Assembly: GCA_030248195.1 (NCBI GenBank)
Contig: JASAND010022374.1
Location: 18,232-82,231 of the forward strand
Reading direction: 5' to 3'
Source of the DNA: Trissonchulus latispiculum
Taxonomy: Eukaryota; Nematoda; Enoplea; Enoplida; Ironidae
DNA length: 64,000 nt
Below the pieces are notes generated by a model that did no database searches, was not told the origin of the DNA, and saw nothing but the letters and a program-made list of their open reading frames with translations. Both the position numbers and the translations under genes were made by a program. How positions within the stretch are numbered: position 1 is the first letter of the stretch; the number at the start of each line of letters is the position of its first letter. Positions 1 through 12,958 of this stretch are shown piece by piece.

Positions 1-1044
1 TGGGCCGGTGAACAACACTAGTGGCAAGGCAGTCAGAGAATGTCAGGTAACTGGTTGTATAGCGGAAGCCGGCGCAGTGTAATTATATACTCTAAAACGT
101 CTATAGACTGTCAAGTGCTGGGATCTCACCATCACACTAATTTGCACAAAAATTTTAAATTGGTCTATTTAATGAGGCATAGGCGTGAGCTCAAGGCCTC
201 TAAGCTAGAAATAAGCCTAAACTCTATAACTGTGGACCGCTGACAAATCTAAACTCAGCGAGTTCTCTGATACAAGTCAAGTCATTTAGTTTACTTTCAC
301 TTTAATGCACACCACAAGTCTACACCAAGGCACTGCACTCTGAGCGGCAGAATAGTGATGTTAGACCTTGTTATACTTTAAAAGGTCCCGCCCTCCATTC
401 TCTTTTTATACGGTTTCTCCAGCTGCTTTTGTTAGTTTTTCCACTGCCTCGGCTTTTGCGCTTACTTTAATTTAGGCTTTAATCTGTCAACCTGAGCCGG
501 CATCTTTTATGTTCTGCTTTTGTAAATTTTGTTTTGCCTTATTTTGGAGTCTTAGCGGAAATGCGAAAACTGCTGAAACATTCTTAAATATTCATCAGAA
601 TGTCACTTTTAGGATATGTTCCAGACCTACCCAAAACCCTCTAAAGTCCAAATTCCGTAGCCAATAACTATATTCGCATTTCAGACTAGCACCAATAAGC
701 CGACATCCCATAATCATATGATGGTTTGTGGCAGCCTCAGTATTGACGAAAAAACTGACAAAATTAGAAGGCTGCAAGATTGCAGTAGGCAGCAGCAGAA
801 AATAGACATTATATGTATACGTAATTTGCAGATAAATTTTACATACTTTTTGACGGAGATTTAATTGCGGTTTCAGTTTAATATAACAACAACTAATATT
901 ATTCTGAATTGATAATTTGAGATAATTTTCCTTCCGCAATTTGGGTTTATTAGAGCATTGTTTGTTGCCTTGTGACACAACTAAATTTCGAATAGCCTTG
1001 AACCAGGTGTTTTGGTATACTGGATGTACACCAAGTGGTGCATA
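1..1044. other. Non-coding stretch, nothing recognised
   Basis: AT-rich sequence. The longest open frame (about 595-978, minus) has low-complexity composition and no recognisable family, so I do not call it a gene. No RNA gene or clear repeat boundary was seen. Confidence 0.4.
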
Positions 1045-1310
1045 ATTTTTGTTGCAAAATTTTGATCCAAATGTTTAGTATGTATTTTTGCAGAAACTTC
1101 TCGTTATACTTCATCTTTGTTAGGATTATCTAACATGTTTTTGTAAGAGAATCTCTCACTTTTTTATTACAATATTAATTCCTTTATGCTTCTTTATTTA
1201 TCATCTAAAAAACATGGCCAGCAAGGGTTCCTGTTGTGATTAGAAATTTCAAGACTTCCGTTTTCTAAATTCTTGAACATAATTATGTCGCATCGTGCTT
1301 GTGACAAACC
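1045..1310 (+). repeat. Duplicated GPCR upstream block, copy A
   Basis: This block is alignable by eye with 29730-29990, which lies just upstream of the second GPCR copy, and more weakly with 23325-23525. Shared landmarks include a 'TTTCCTGTTGTGATT'-like core followed by 'GACTTCCGTTTTCT'. It lies about 1 kb upstream of exon 1 in this copy but only about 0.25 kb upstream in the second. It is probably the 5' flank, and perhaps an untranslated exon or regulatory region, duplicated with the receptor gene. Confidence 0.55.
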
Positions 1311-2341
1311 TGACTCAAATTAATCTTTTCCACATTTCGGTACAAAGCTTCATCGGATGTGAAAACTGACGACGTGTTATTGATACAAAGAGGTCTTGAT
1401 GCTGACTAATCGTTCGAAAGATTCAGATACCTTCATTAAGTAGTCAGTCCCACACACACCTTTGTGGATGTAACACAAATGACTGGCTCTATTTTACCTG
1501 CCTAAATCAGCAAATCACCAACATGGAACTGAAATGGGTGCGACAAACGCTGCGATCCGTAGCATTCAAAATATGCAATTGTAACCGACCAACTTTCCTA
1601 AAATGCTCCATTTATCTCGTCATTTTTGTTCCTTCCAATGAAGTCCAGTGCAATGAACAACGTGAAACTCAAAACGCATAGTCTCTGATTCTTGTTTTGC
1701 TCAGATTTCCTATTTACCCGGATATGAAATTTACACAGACAGACCCCGCCCTCGAAAAAACGAGAGCAGCGGTAAAGAATCACCCGTAGTGGATGGAGAA
1801 TAGAAATTTTAGATTTTAAAATAAAGATTTCGGGCTTTAAACCAAGATACGTCCCAATTTTTATCTTCCTAGTTAAGATTCAACGCAATCCTAGCTTAAA
1901 AACTGGATCCACGGTTGACAGGACATTACAAATTTTATGAGGACACTACAGCAAAAAACATTTAAAAGATACATTTACTAAGTTAAGTTAAGATTGAGTT
2001 AAGTATACATTTACTCCTGTTGCTAGTTTTTGAGTTGCTGTTGAAGTTTTCAGGTGGAAAAACTGGACAAATTCTAAAAATATACATTAACAGCAATCAA
2101 AGATACCAAGGTCAAGACCTGGTCAGAGCTGCTGACCCGGTGACCCGGTAACTCGTTTCATCTCTGCGACTTATCCTTTTACTGTAATGCTTTACTGCGT
2201 ATCAGTATGCGATATTTGTCACCTAGCTCTATTCTCTTCTATTTGCATACAATAATGCTCCGTTTTGCAGATTTGGTTTGGTTCTCGGAATAGAGTAAAT
2301 TATTTGTGCAAGATGTGCAGATTATATATTTTAGCATCATA

Positions 2342-5300
2342 ATGGATACTTCTTACAAAACCAGTGCTATTGTCTACGCCAGCTCATTGGGCATTGCCTC
2401 TGCAGTCGGAGTTTTTGGAAACATACTGGTAATGAAATGCGTTTGTTGCTACAATTTTCTTTTTAGTATATAATTAAATAATCGCCAGAATACCGACTGT
2501 GTGAGGTCTGAGGTGCTGCTGTAAACAATTATTGATACAATAAATAAGTATGCAGGATGAAACTGACTTCTCGGTCATGTTAGTTTTTTAATTTATTGTG
2601 GTACCATCGAGTATTGTTGTTGGGCTCTTGTTCACATCAGCTCACCCCATACGTGCGTAACATTTCTAAAACGTGACCAATCTACATAGATATAATTTAA
2701 AATGGATATGTTTCCAACCCAACTAAGTTTTACAAGAATTGTCGATTTCTTAATCGGACTAAGGCTAACAACACCCTAATTTGTGATAAAATTCATAATA
2801 AATATAGCACTGAGTCATCTTAACTTATATTTTGTTTTAGACTGTCCTAACTCTGACACTTATTAAAGCCAATCGCGTTCGTCACAACATCTTCATAGTG
2901 AATCTTGCCTTGGCTGATCTTCTGGTAACAGGCGTTGTGATGCCGTCCAGTATTGCAGGTAATATCTGACATATTTATAGAAGTTTTGAAATTAAAGCTT
3001 TCACTTTTAGACAACAGAAGGATTCACTGAAATGTTGAAGTATATTTTGCCAAAGACGACACGAACAAGACGGGTTCTTGTCTAAAGAACCTAAGTTTCA
3101 TAATATAATACAGGTCTGCGATTTCTAATTCGAGTGATGCATTAAAGATGAGCTGTCTCTATGTGCATGCATACTGGCTGCTCCCAAGCGTATGGTTGCT
3201 CAATCTTAACATTGCGCAATCTCAACAATGCGCTTCTCAACTTCCGCTATCTCAACTCCCAGTCTCCCAAGCGCAACACTGTGCTATCTTATCTCTCACT
3301 ACCTCAACTTCCTCAAACTTCTATGATTGCTGCTAAGATTATTGGCGATGAACACTCTTCGCCACTTGAAACCGGACTTCAACAATTTGGAACGGGTTTG
3401 TAACTATTTTACCGCTACCTGGCTTAACGGAATTTTTGGAACAGAAATTTGGAACGTTTTGTTTCATGTTTCACATATTGTAGAAGGTTGTCATAACAAC
3501 CTTAATCGCATCATTGGGAAATGATGTTTTAAGAAATCTAGCGAATGATTTATCTTAGGGTAGTGCCACGATGCAATATTTTATACTGCTGTCAGCTACA
3601 ATTTATCCTTGTTAACATTTAGTTGTTATTTTAGAAGTTTTACCAATTTATCAACTGAAATGCTTTCTATTGGAAAATTAAAACTTCATTGTAAAAATAA
3701 ATCGGTGACGTTTGAGAGAAAATTAGTTAGAAAAGTAATAATGCGATGGAGCAAGTAACAAGGATTGACATAGAGGAACGTAGAGCATTGTAGAAATACT
3801 GCAACGTTGAAATAGCGGAGGCTGAATAGCGGAGGCTGAGATAGCGGGAGCTGAGGTAATGCAAAGCGGCTGACAACTGCGAGAAGACTATGAATTCCAT
3901 TGTTTGAATAGCAGAAAACCTAATTTGCAAAACTAAACTCCCGCAAAAAGTCCTCCATACTAGCCTTGTGTTGAAGACAGTGGTCCTATCTGCTCAGATA
4001 GTGAAAATACAAGCTAAACATAGCTACGTTACAATTTATACATTCCTGCTTCAGCCGTAACAATTATCTGTTATTGGATTGTCCGATAATGTATGTTGAT
4101 GTCGACCACAAACCCGTAATTATGCAAACTGTAGTATCATTGCATTGATCATTTATATTATTTAAAAACATCATAAACTTCCTTTGTCTATATTTTGGAA
4201 CCTATGAAACACTGCATTGCTTCTGGCTGGTGGAAGGTGGATCTGCCAGTTTAATTATGATTTTTCAACTTAACAGATTTTCCTTCATTACTAAACTTTT
4301 ATATAATTTTCGAATCTATCTCCGCTCAGTTTTCTTCTTCTTAGATTACACACTTACCTTAACCCTCCTTCCATTTTTAACTTTCATGGTATCCAGATCC
4401 CGCTATTCTAGGATTTTGTATTTTTTCGTAAAGTGGTCCACTTACGTAACTAAACTCATTCTTCTAAATCTAAATGTAACTTTTTGTGTTTTTTTGTAAA
4501 ATCTTGTAAACTTGAACCTTTCCATCTAATTCATTTGGCTGTGTTATAAAACGGTGTATCCCCAGTTTGTCAATTCCCCAGTTTGTCCCCCTCCCCAGTT
4601 AGTCAACTCTAATCCCTATACTTAGGGTCGTTCCCAGTTAGTCAACTCTTTCTCCGCTCATCCCCACTTTGTCAACTCTTTTATAAGGCATTCCCAGTTT
4701 GTCAACTCTTTTTCATGTCGTCCCCACTTTGTCGACTTGTTTTAGTGTCAATCAGTTTTTCTCAGGGGGGACTTTCCTTACACTGACTAATATAATGTTT
4801 TAATTTTAAAAACGTATTAATTTTGGTTTATCTATTCAAACAGAAGTAACTAATTTTTAGTCATAAATGAGATTTGGCATGGAAAGCACCAATTAAGAAA
4901 ATAATTTCAAGTTTTATTGAATTTTAATTTCATTTTAAACTCAAATTAAAATTCGCAATATCTTTACAAATTTTAAACTTTTTTAAAGTTTGTACTCAAT
5001 TGATGCTTTCCAGATCAACTCTTGCAGATGATTAAATACATAAATAATCTTTCTGTTAAAATTAACTAAATTATTTGTGAAAGTTAAAACTGTTACCCCC
5101 TAAGAAAAACGGATTAATTCTAACTAGAGTTGACAAAGTGGGAATGGCATGAAAAAGAGTTGACAAACTGGGGTTGCCTTGTAAAAGAGTTGACTAAGTG
5201 GAGATGAACTGAAAAAGAGTTCAGAGAAACTGGGGACAACCTTAACTATGGGGATTAGAGTTGGCAAACTGGGGAGATGACAGACTAGGGAATTCGCAAA

Positions 5301-8064
5301 CTGGGGACAAACCATGAAAAGTAATCCAGTCGACAACACTAATGGAACCGTTTAAATAATTACTATACAGTGTGAGATTTCAACATGCCATTAATAACTC
5401 GCAATTTTATAATTTTAGGAGTCATTTTGGGTAAGAAGTATTTTGAGGAACATTTAACATTGTGCAAAATTCTATCGAGTATTTGTGCCCCTGGATGTCT
5501 AGCATCTATGTATACTATTGGCTGGATTTCTGCCAGCAGGTGCGAAGTTCGTTTTTCAGCTAATTAATTAACGAGCTGCTTAAGGGGGGGGGCGACTAAA
5601 CTTTTGCCCCGACTTTGTCCGATTGGCCTACTTTTTGACGAAGTTATAGAGCATGGGTGTGGTCAAATAAATACTGGGTCGTTGGTTCTTAGCTGCCTTC
5701 CAGCCATGTGCAGTCGTCGGGTTTATGTGCCCGACCCCCCATTTTTCGCAACTACCAACATAATTAATTAAAAATTTCTACTGACTGCTAGGCCCAAACT
5801 TCAAAGCTGCCATTCGCCAATATGATTTAGCACATGTGCCCCTATCTGCAGAAAAATACTAGACTTCTCTATCTTTTCTACATCTAAAAGAATTGTTCTT
5901 CAAAGTTGAAGTTTCGTCAAAAATTTAAAAAATTTTGACTAACGAAAGACCTATTTCATTACTGGTGCGAGCTATAAAGCTGTAATTTGGCATAAAAGGA
6001 GGCCCTATAGGAGTACTCATTTGTGCCAAATGGCAAGAAATTCTGCAGGGTGGAAAAATTGTTATGTCAACTTTAATCTTCAAAAATTGCCAAAATCGCC
6101 TTTTTTGGGCAATGGTATATACCCCAGAAATCGAAAAATTCTAATTTTTCGAAATTAAATTTTTTTGAAATATTTGAACTCAGCGTGGTCGAAAACACAC
6201 CCACAAACGATTTCAGCTGGATTAGTGGAGGTTTGAGACTTCTATGGCTGCAGAAAGCCTCTACACAGGATCCTACAGACTGAAAATGGCAATTTTGACA
6301 ATTTTTGAAGATTAAAGTTGACATAAAAATTTTTTCACGCGGCAGAATTTCCTGCCATTTGGCACAAATGAGTACTCCTATAGGGCCTCCTTTTATGCCA
6401 AATTACAGCTTTATAGCTCGCACCAGTAATAAAATAGGTCTTTCGTTAGTCAAAAATTTTTAAATTTTTGACGAAACTTCAACTTTGAAGAGTAATTCCG
6501 TTAGATGCAGATAAGATACAGACATCTAGTATTTTTCTGCCGGTAGGGACATATGTGCCACATCATATTGGCGAATGGCAGCTTTGAAGCTTGGGACTAG
6601 CAGTCAGTAGAAATTTTTAATTAATTATGTTGGTAGTTGCGAAAAATGGGGGGTCGGGCACATAAACGCGACGGCTGCACATGACTGGAAGGCAGCTAAG
6701 ATCTGAGTACCCGGTATTTTTTTGACCCCACCCATGCTCTACATCTTTGCCAAAAAGTAGGCCAATCGGACAAATTCGGGGCACCCCCATTTTAGTCGCC
6801 CCCCCCCTTAAACACATAGGTATTATGTGATACTCGGATCATATATAACGACGTTCCCCAGAAAACTTTGGTTAAATCTAAAAATTTGGGTTTTATTTTG
6901 TTCGTTGCTGATTGTTGGAAAGCCCGAGGCTTGCTGCTTTGGACTTGGTCTCTGTATGTCTTTGTTTAAGGACGTTAACCCAAGATTGATTCACCTTTTG
7001 GTAGATTATGATTTTACAATACAATATGCAATATAATACGATTGTGGTTTTAAAAAATCTGTTCGGTTCAGTTGTCTTAGTTTAGTGTTACAAGTTATTT
7101 TTAGCTTCGTCTAAGCCGTGCACGCAGAACGGTGGATTATACAACTTTTCAGAAAAGTTGAAAACAATTTTTGTTTTCATCGGGATATTTTTCTTGTGCA
7201 CTGAAACAATAGCATGCGCGAAATCAGAAAGCTATATAATATTTTAATACACGCCTGTCTTCAATCTTGTACAATGAAAGGTGAGGAAATCTGAGATTCG
7301 TTATTTTTAGATACTACTACATTTGCCATTACCAGAAATATAGAAAATTCTTTACCAGACTGAAAACAGCCCTCTACATTGCATCTATTTGGGTGATGTG
7401 TTTTGCTTTACACCTGCCCAATCATGTGGGCTGGGGAGAAACGCGTTACAATCGCGGATTTCGATTATGTACCTTGGACATGGAAGTCCGGTCCTACAGC
7501 ATCTTCTATGGTGTCTGTCTGCTCATCTCAATTGCAATAACGTTCAACTTCTACACCAGAATCTATCTCTGCATCAGACATAGCAATCTGCCCAAACGAA
7601 TCATTCTAGGATCAAAATCGCGCCACGAGCAGCGCCGAGTTCTGGATGAAATCAAACTAATAAAAACGTCGTTTAAAATTTTCATTTTTTATATATCTTC
7701 TTGGATGCCGGGGGGATATTTATTTCTACACGGGATTGATGAATCCATCCCGATTCCGGTCTATCTGTTTGCTGCCTTTATAGCGCACGGTAACAGTACC
7801 TGGAACTTTTTTGTTTACTACGTTGACAATGAAAGCTTTCGACGTCAGTTGAGAATTACAAGCAAACGGTTGCTAAACTGCGGCCGAAGATCTAGAAATC
7901 GTCAGCAGGCTAAAACATCGGCGTCTAGTTACGGTCAAAGTGGTTCGAAGCGAAGTCTTAGTCATTCTGCTTGTAGATATCTTGATATTCAAAACAACGA
8001 TGCTGTGACATCCGTTTTCATTTCACCTAACATCAGAAAAACAACTTTGGAAGTAACTTTGTAG
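2342..8064 (+). CDS. Class A GPCR, melatonin-receptor/Tre1-like, copy 1 (4 exons, 359 aa)
   Basis: Exons 2342-2428, 2841-2958, 5419-5539 and 7311-8064 (TAG stop), with donors CTG|GTAATG, CAG|GTAATA, CAG|GTGCGA and three TTTTAG acceptors. Exon lengths (87, 118, 121, 754) equal those of the paralogue at 30 kb and the frame stays open, so the gene looks functional. Seen in the protein: short N-terminus, GN in TM1 (N27), LALAD in TM2 (D55), TM3 Cys84, SRY in place of DRY at 108-110 followed by YYICH, Trp in TM4, GWG and a Cys in ECL2, SWMP in TM6, and NFFVY in place of NPxxY in TM7. The RYxYICH stretch and N-S-x-x-N-x3-Y pattern resemble melatonin receptors; ECL2 also fits Tre1/moody-type receptors. 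The C-terminus EVTL fits a class II PDZ ligand (hydrophobic-x-hydrophobic). The ligand is unknown. Introns 2 and 3 hold foldback elements. Confidence 0.85.
4560..5306. mobile_element. Foldback element with tandem CCCCAGTTTGTC units (GPCR intron 2)
   Basis: The left arm (4560-4745) carries several tandem units of the form CCCCAGTTTGTCAACTCTTT; the right arm (about 5127-5306) carries their reverse complements in mirror order. Between them lies about 380 bp of AT-rich sequence. The outer ends pair as CCCCAGTTTG / CAAACTGGGG. I found no convincing target-site duplication and no transposase, so it is a non-autonomous foldback element of unknown superfamily. Confidence 0.65.
5580..6811. mobile_element. 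TTAA-flanked foldback element (GPCR intron 3)
   Basis: The body is 5584-6807, flanked by TTAA at 5580-5583 and 6808-6811. The ends are G9CGAC and GTCGC9, and the two arms are inverted copies of one another for about 500 bp each (5584 to about 6100, and about 6270 to 6807). TTAA target duplication is the piggyBac signature, so a piggyBac-type non-autonomous element is likely. It encodes no transposase; the short minus-strand frames inside are chance. It sits in intron 3 of GPCR copy 1 and does not touch an exon. Confidence 0.75.
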
Positions 8065-8186
8065 AATGAATTGTGAAACTGAAACATTTTCCCACACAGG
8101 TTGAAGACATTATATTTGCATGCGCAAGCCCTGTTGCCTTTATCAGCAATGGACATATTTCTCATTTAAATTTTGTGTTTTTGAAA

Positions 8187-9393
8187 TGGTAGTGACATAC
8201 TTCGCCACACTTTAATTGCTTTTTTCTTACACTTTCGATTGTGAGACAGTTCGCCACACTATTGTTCTCTTTGTGTACTTGACCTTAGACTTAAATATTA
8301 GGAAAGGGTTTAACTGTAATGGGCGATACTAAGGCAGACGCACACCTGAGCGTAACTTTCGCAAAACTTAACCGATTTAGTTCCAATTTGGTATGAATGC
8401 ATTTGAACACATTTCTGATCGATCTGCAGCAAAATTTTAAAATTTTAAAAAATTTAAATTTTTAAGTTTTCTAAGGGGGGACCAAGGGGAACTAAAAATT
8501 TTTTGTCTCCGATTTCGCTGAAAAGTTGCATATAGGGGTTTTCTGGGTCGCTGAACACGAATCTGAAAACCGTTTTTCGATACAGCGTTTCGTTAGCTAG
8601 ATGTAAGCTTACATTTAAGCTTATAACTTTAGCTTATACTGAGCTAGCGAAAAGCTCGATCGAAAAACGGTTTTCAGATTCGTGTTCAGCGACCCAGAAA
8701 ACCGTTATATGCAACTTTTCAGCGAAATCGGAGACAAAAAATTTTTTAGTTCCCCTTGGTCCCCCCTTAGAAAACTTAAAAATTTAAATTTTTTAAAATT
8801 TTAAAATTTTGCTGCAGATCGATCAGAAATGTGTTCAAATGCATTCACACCAAATTTGAACTAATTCGGTTAAGTTTTGCGAAAGTTACACTCAGGTGTG
8901 CGTCTGCCTTAGTATCGCCCTGTAATGTTGAAAGAGGGGGCAATCGTTACAAAATTAGACGTAGTTGTTACTGCGTTTATTATATATATTCGGTTTTGGT
9001 GAAACTTTTATAAAATGTTTATACTGCACAAAGATCAATAATACGTAGCTATAAATAAAATTTTCACTAATTTAAATTACAAAATTGTCATTATTTTCTT
9101 TATAAACAGAATACGTTTTCATTTAAAGATCTGAAAGTTTTCAGTTTATAATTTTAAATTGAAACTAGCCAAAAATGTACTTTTAACAGTTAACATTGCC
9201 TTAAAAGTTTGAAAAACAATAGAAAACTTTATTTCTTACCACATTATTGCAGTAGCGTACAAAACCGTCTCGCATTTAACACAGTATTTCATGGCCCCTC
9301 CCTTTCCTTCTCGTTTCTAATTGAGTGTAAATGCCATTCCCTTTCGTATTTAGAAAAAAGCAATTAAAGTGTGGCGAAGTGTCCCACCACCGC
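8187..9393. mobile_element. TIR element downstream of GPCR copy 1, interrupted by a 600-bp MITE
   Basis: A 29-bp perfect inverted repeat, 8199-8227 versus 9352-9380 (starting ACTTCGCCACAC), brackets this region. The similarity extends outward to about 8187 and 9393 with mismatches. No transposase is encoded. A younger element occupies 8321-8920. The TIR begins 135 bp after the receptor stop codon, so the element may lie in the 3' UTR or just beyond it. Confidence 0.65.
8315..8926. mobile_element. 600-bp foldback MITE with TGTAAT target duplication
   Basis: The element is 8321-8920 with ends GGGCGATACTAAGGCAGACG and its complement, and TGTAAT repeated at 8315-8320 and 8921-8926. Both arms, about 280 bp each, are near-perfect inverted copies meeting around 8600-8640. 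There is no coding potential. It is nested in the 8187-9393 TIR element. Superfamily not assigned. Confidence 0.8.
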
Positions 9394-11229
9394 CAATTCT
9401 ATAGTTAGTAACTGACTTTCAATGTGTATGCATACTGAACTTTTTAGTAATGATTACGGTATTGCGCGTACGTGAATAAGGCCAAAAGGTACTTGCGCAC
9501 AAATTGGACACATTGAAGTATTGGTCAAATGCGTGCATACTGAGAATGATTGCGCCCTTATGGGAGTTACAAATGAAAACTCACACGCAAGAGAAGCAAA
9601 TGTGGGAAAGATAAAGAATGATATGGGAGTTCAGCTGATGGCTCGGTGGCTTACTGGAACTATTTAGTGGATCTTGACAGTAGTGCTCACCTGAATTCAA
9701 ACTAATTCACAATGGCGCCGAACGGCCCATTAGCCATAAGAAATAACGGCCCGTTAGAACACAGTCTATAACTTGAGAGAAATGATTTAAAGTGGGTACG
9801 CTCATGCCTGCGAAAGAAATTAAAGTTTTTATATGAAACTTTTGAAATCTAGAAATACAACCTTTACAGTTGACTAGTTCATGTTTTCGCTACTACTATA
9901 CTGCTGCTTATTTATTTGATAAGCATATTCTTTGATCCGCCTTAATCAGTACTGTAGGCGTACGCAACTATAGGATTGATATCTGGATCTCTTCTAGCAA
10001 ATCCCGTAAGATTAGAGGCACACGAATTGCCTATGGGAATGAGGGTTGAAAGCTGAAATTTACTAGCTTAACCAAAAAGGAAATCGGTAACTTAATTAAC
10101 AAACATCTCGGATTTAACCCTCGAATTCAAGTAGTCCTCGAATATTTTTATTTCATCTCCGTGTTTTTATCCCGCCTAGAGGCGAGATATTTGTGATTGA
10201 AATTGTCTCTTTTTGAACTGTATTGACGCCTCGCTCAAAATGTGCTCTATGCTCATCACAGACCTGTACACGTGGCTGTTTTTGCGGGCGAGGGGCGTTG
10301 TCACACATTTTTGTTCAATTATTTTGATTTCTGATTTTAGTTTTGGTTACATTTCATGTATTAATTTCTACTCAGAAAAAACCGGATTATTTTGATTTGT
10401 ATTATAGTTATGTTACAGTCATTTCATGTTTCCACTGCATTTTAGAATGCGAATCAGAAATCTGTGGAAAGAATATATGCGAATGAAGCTGCTTCTCAAT
10501 TGAGTAAAGACTCAATGGCTCAATCTTAAAGCATTGTATCAAGAGGTCGTACCGCACCTGTTATAAAATTTAGCTTTCCGGAATAATTCAGTGTATGGGG
10601 TTTAACAGATTAAACTACACACACTGTCTCCAAATTGTGGGAAACCCTGCTAACATATCAGATGCAATATAACAGGGAGATAACCAGTATGGGCATACGA
10701 GAGGAGTATTAAAGAGAGAATAAATTGAGATCCCTCCCAGGAGTTTCCTCGAGCCCTCGTGCAACCAATCATATACTAGCTCGCAAGGGCGAGATCCATA
10801 CAGTCTCAGACGTTGCCTATTCGGGAAGCTACATGACGCGTTGGCAGACGCTCACTAAATAGCAAGTCACTCAATAGCTGGTATACTAGTGCATGCACAA
10901 GTCAAAAAGATTTACCGTGTATCAGCCTCTTGTGTTAGACCTACAGTTTCTTTTCAAGATGTTGCCCTACCCTTTCTTCTGAACTATTCCGATTTATGTG
11001 TTTTGAGGACTCCAGAAAGACGGCAAACAATTCACATAATTTGAAGTTAATATATTGTCTATTAATTTCTTACCTAATTTGTGTTACTATTCTGAGACCA
11101 CCATGCATACTGATTAATTTGTTATTAAACAAGGTTTTATTTTTAGAGTCAGTCTTCATTAGGCAGAGCTAAAACTGATGTGAAACTAATTTATCAGAAT
11201 TGAATATTGATTAATTCTATAGGTATTCA
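9394..11229. other. Non-coding stretch, nothing recognised
   Basis: AT-rich sequence with only short chance frames. A few tRNA-box-like words near 9640-9710 are too degenerate to call. No repeat boundaries could be fixed. Confidence 0.4.
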
Positions 11230-11640
11230 CCACCACCAGAGGGTATAAAATCCATCCTAAATCCTCCTACGGTGTACAGATGGGTGTCGGGGTTGCAAAT
11301 CTCAAACTGACTGCCTCGTAATTTCCATATCTTCAAGAATTTTCTTCATTATCGAATATATTCCTCATTGAATTTAAGGTAATGCTGTTATCAATTTCGC
11401 CATCGTTTGAATAATAAGCAGATCCAGTTGCTTCCATTTCCGTTCACATGAACTAAAGCCTGACTGATCGGAGGAAGTTTCCACCTGTCATGTTCGATTC
11501 GGTTCTTGGTTCTAGAAGTCTAAAACTAGTTTTGATATGCTAGTTTCAAAAAGAGCTAATCGACATTAGTCTGGCATTAGACTACTGCATCGAACGGTTC
11601 AGCAGATTTGTTACGGTAGGAAGAAAGAACATAGAAATAG
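11230..11640 (+). repeat. Old segmental duplication block (related to 26160-26560 and 28290-28600)
   Basis: Shared words in the same order, notably 'ATTAGTCTGGCATTAGA' and 'TTTCCACCTGTC', link this block to 28290-28600 and, more weakly, to 26160-26560. It lies downstream of GPCR copy 1, while the related blocks lie just upstream of copy 2. This suggests the whole receptor neighbourhood was duplicated more than once and has diverged. No conserved reading frame runs through the copies. Confidence 0.45.
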
Positions 11641-12264
11641 TGAGGTGCAGCCTTTTCCAGTTCCGATTTCCTCCAAGATTAGATATAGACAATTTCTACT
11701 TCTAGTGCAAGAATCCCCTGTTTATGGTGACCCGAAAGTTGCTCACGATTTACGGGAATTTAATTGCCAGTTTGATAGTATTGCCAACAAGTTACCGCTC
11801 ACCATTCCGAACGTAGTTTTAATTTATCGGACTTTAATGCAAAACAACCAGGGGCTCGAGATCTCTGTGATCTGAGGCTGTAGATGCTAGAGGTAAAAAG
11901 TAAAATCCAAACTTTCTACCTGCAAAAGGTCATAGGATGCTAGTGCTTATATCAGGATTCACTGGCAAAAAGTAGCAACTCAAATGTTGACTAAATCTCC
12001 GAAATCTGAACGCGTCGTTTTTGTAAAAGCCGGGGAAACCACACAAACTGCAAACCCCGAAAGCAGTGAGAATCAAAAGCAGACCTAAAGTAGGGTATAC
12101 CTTTTCTGGATACAATTTTGCTCTACTGAACGTGCTTTGGGAAGCTACAATTACTCCATTTTCAGCGATTTTTGGAGTTTTCGGCGCCCAATTCATGCGT
12201 CCCCCCCTCCAGTGTATTTAATGGAATTTGCTTATTAGAGCTGCCATGACAACTATCTTCACAC

Positions 12265-12745
12265 TCCTGTCCTAATCGAGACTGCCTGTACGCTTCCACA
12301 TTTTCTGTATAGACATGCCTGTATACCCTTTTACACTAATTCTCTTTTTCTGTCTTGTGCTGTAGCCTGTCATTTGTATAAGCCCCTGTTCAGTGTTTTC
12401 CAGTGGCCTTCTTTTTAGTAAAAATGTCAGGCTTCGGACAGGACGTGTATTTATAGCATGCCTGTTCTGTTCTAATGTATAGATTGTCAGGTTCGTACAG
12501 GACATGTATCGAAAGCGTGCCTGTCTTGAAGTGTATCCTTTCATTTGTATAAGTGCTCTCTTCACTGATTTCCAGTGGGCTTCTTTTTCCTAAAAATGTC
12601 AGGCTTCGGACAGGACATGTATTTATAGCATGCCTGTCCTGTTCTCATGTCTAGATTGTCAGGTTCGAACAGGACACGTGTGTATAGCATGCCTGTCTAG
12701 CAGGCAAGCGTCTCTTCATTTGCATAAACGTCCTGTGTACGAAAT
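12265..12745. repeat. Degenerate tandem repeat, period about 171 bp
   Basis: Words such as TGTCAGGCTTCGGACAGGAC (12425 and 12596) and GCATGCCTGTC recur with a period near 171 bp. Further single copies of the same words occur at 13090-13320, 17040-17130, 17500-17640 and 18290-18460, always near the tRNA-like units. The array therefore seems part of one larger repeated unit that also contains the tRNA-like sequence. Confidence 0.6.
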
Positions 12746-12958
12746 TTACAGTTGGCTCAGCATTATTGCTCAAGCTGTGTAGATGTGAAAGAAACAAAGC
12801 AATAAGTTAAATTGTCATGAATAAAACTAAATAATTAACTAATTATGTCGACAGCTTAACAAAAATGCTCAAAGAGGAAAAATAAAGCGGAAGATGCTAC
12901 GCAGCACTTACAAACATAGCATTCGTTCATAGGCCTCTTTTTGCACCTTGTGTTCATA

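Noticed and set aside
9640..9720. tRNA-box-like words (GGCTCGGTGGCTTA and GAATTCAAAC)
   Set aside because: B box deviates strongly and no arms fold; too degenerate to call.
11645..11875. 76-codon frame
   Set aside because: No family resemblance, no splice partner, and the related block at 28290-28600 does not conserve the frame.
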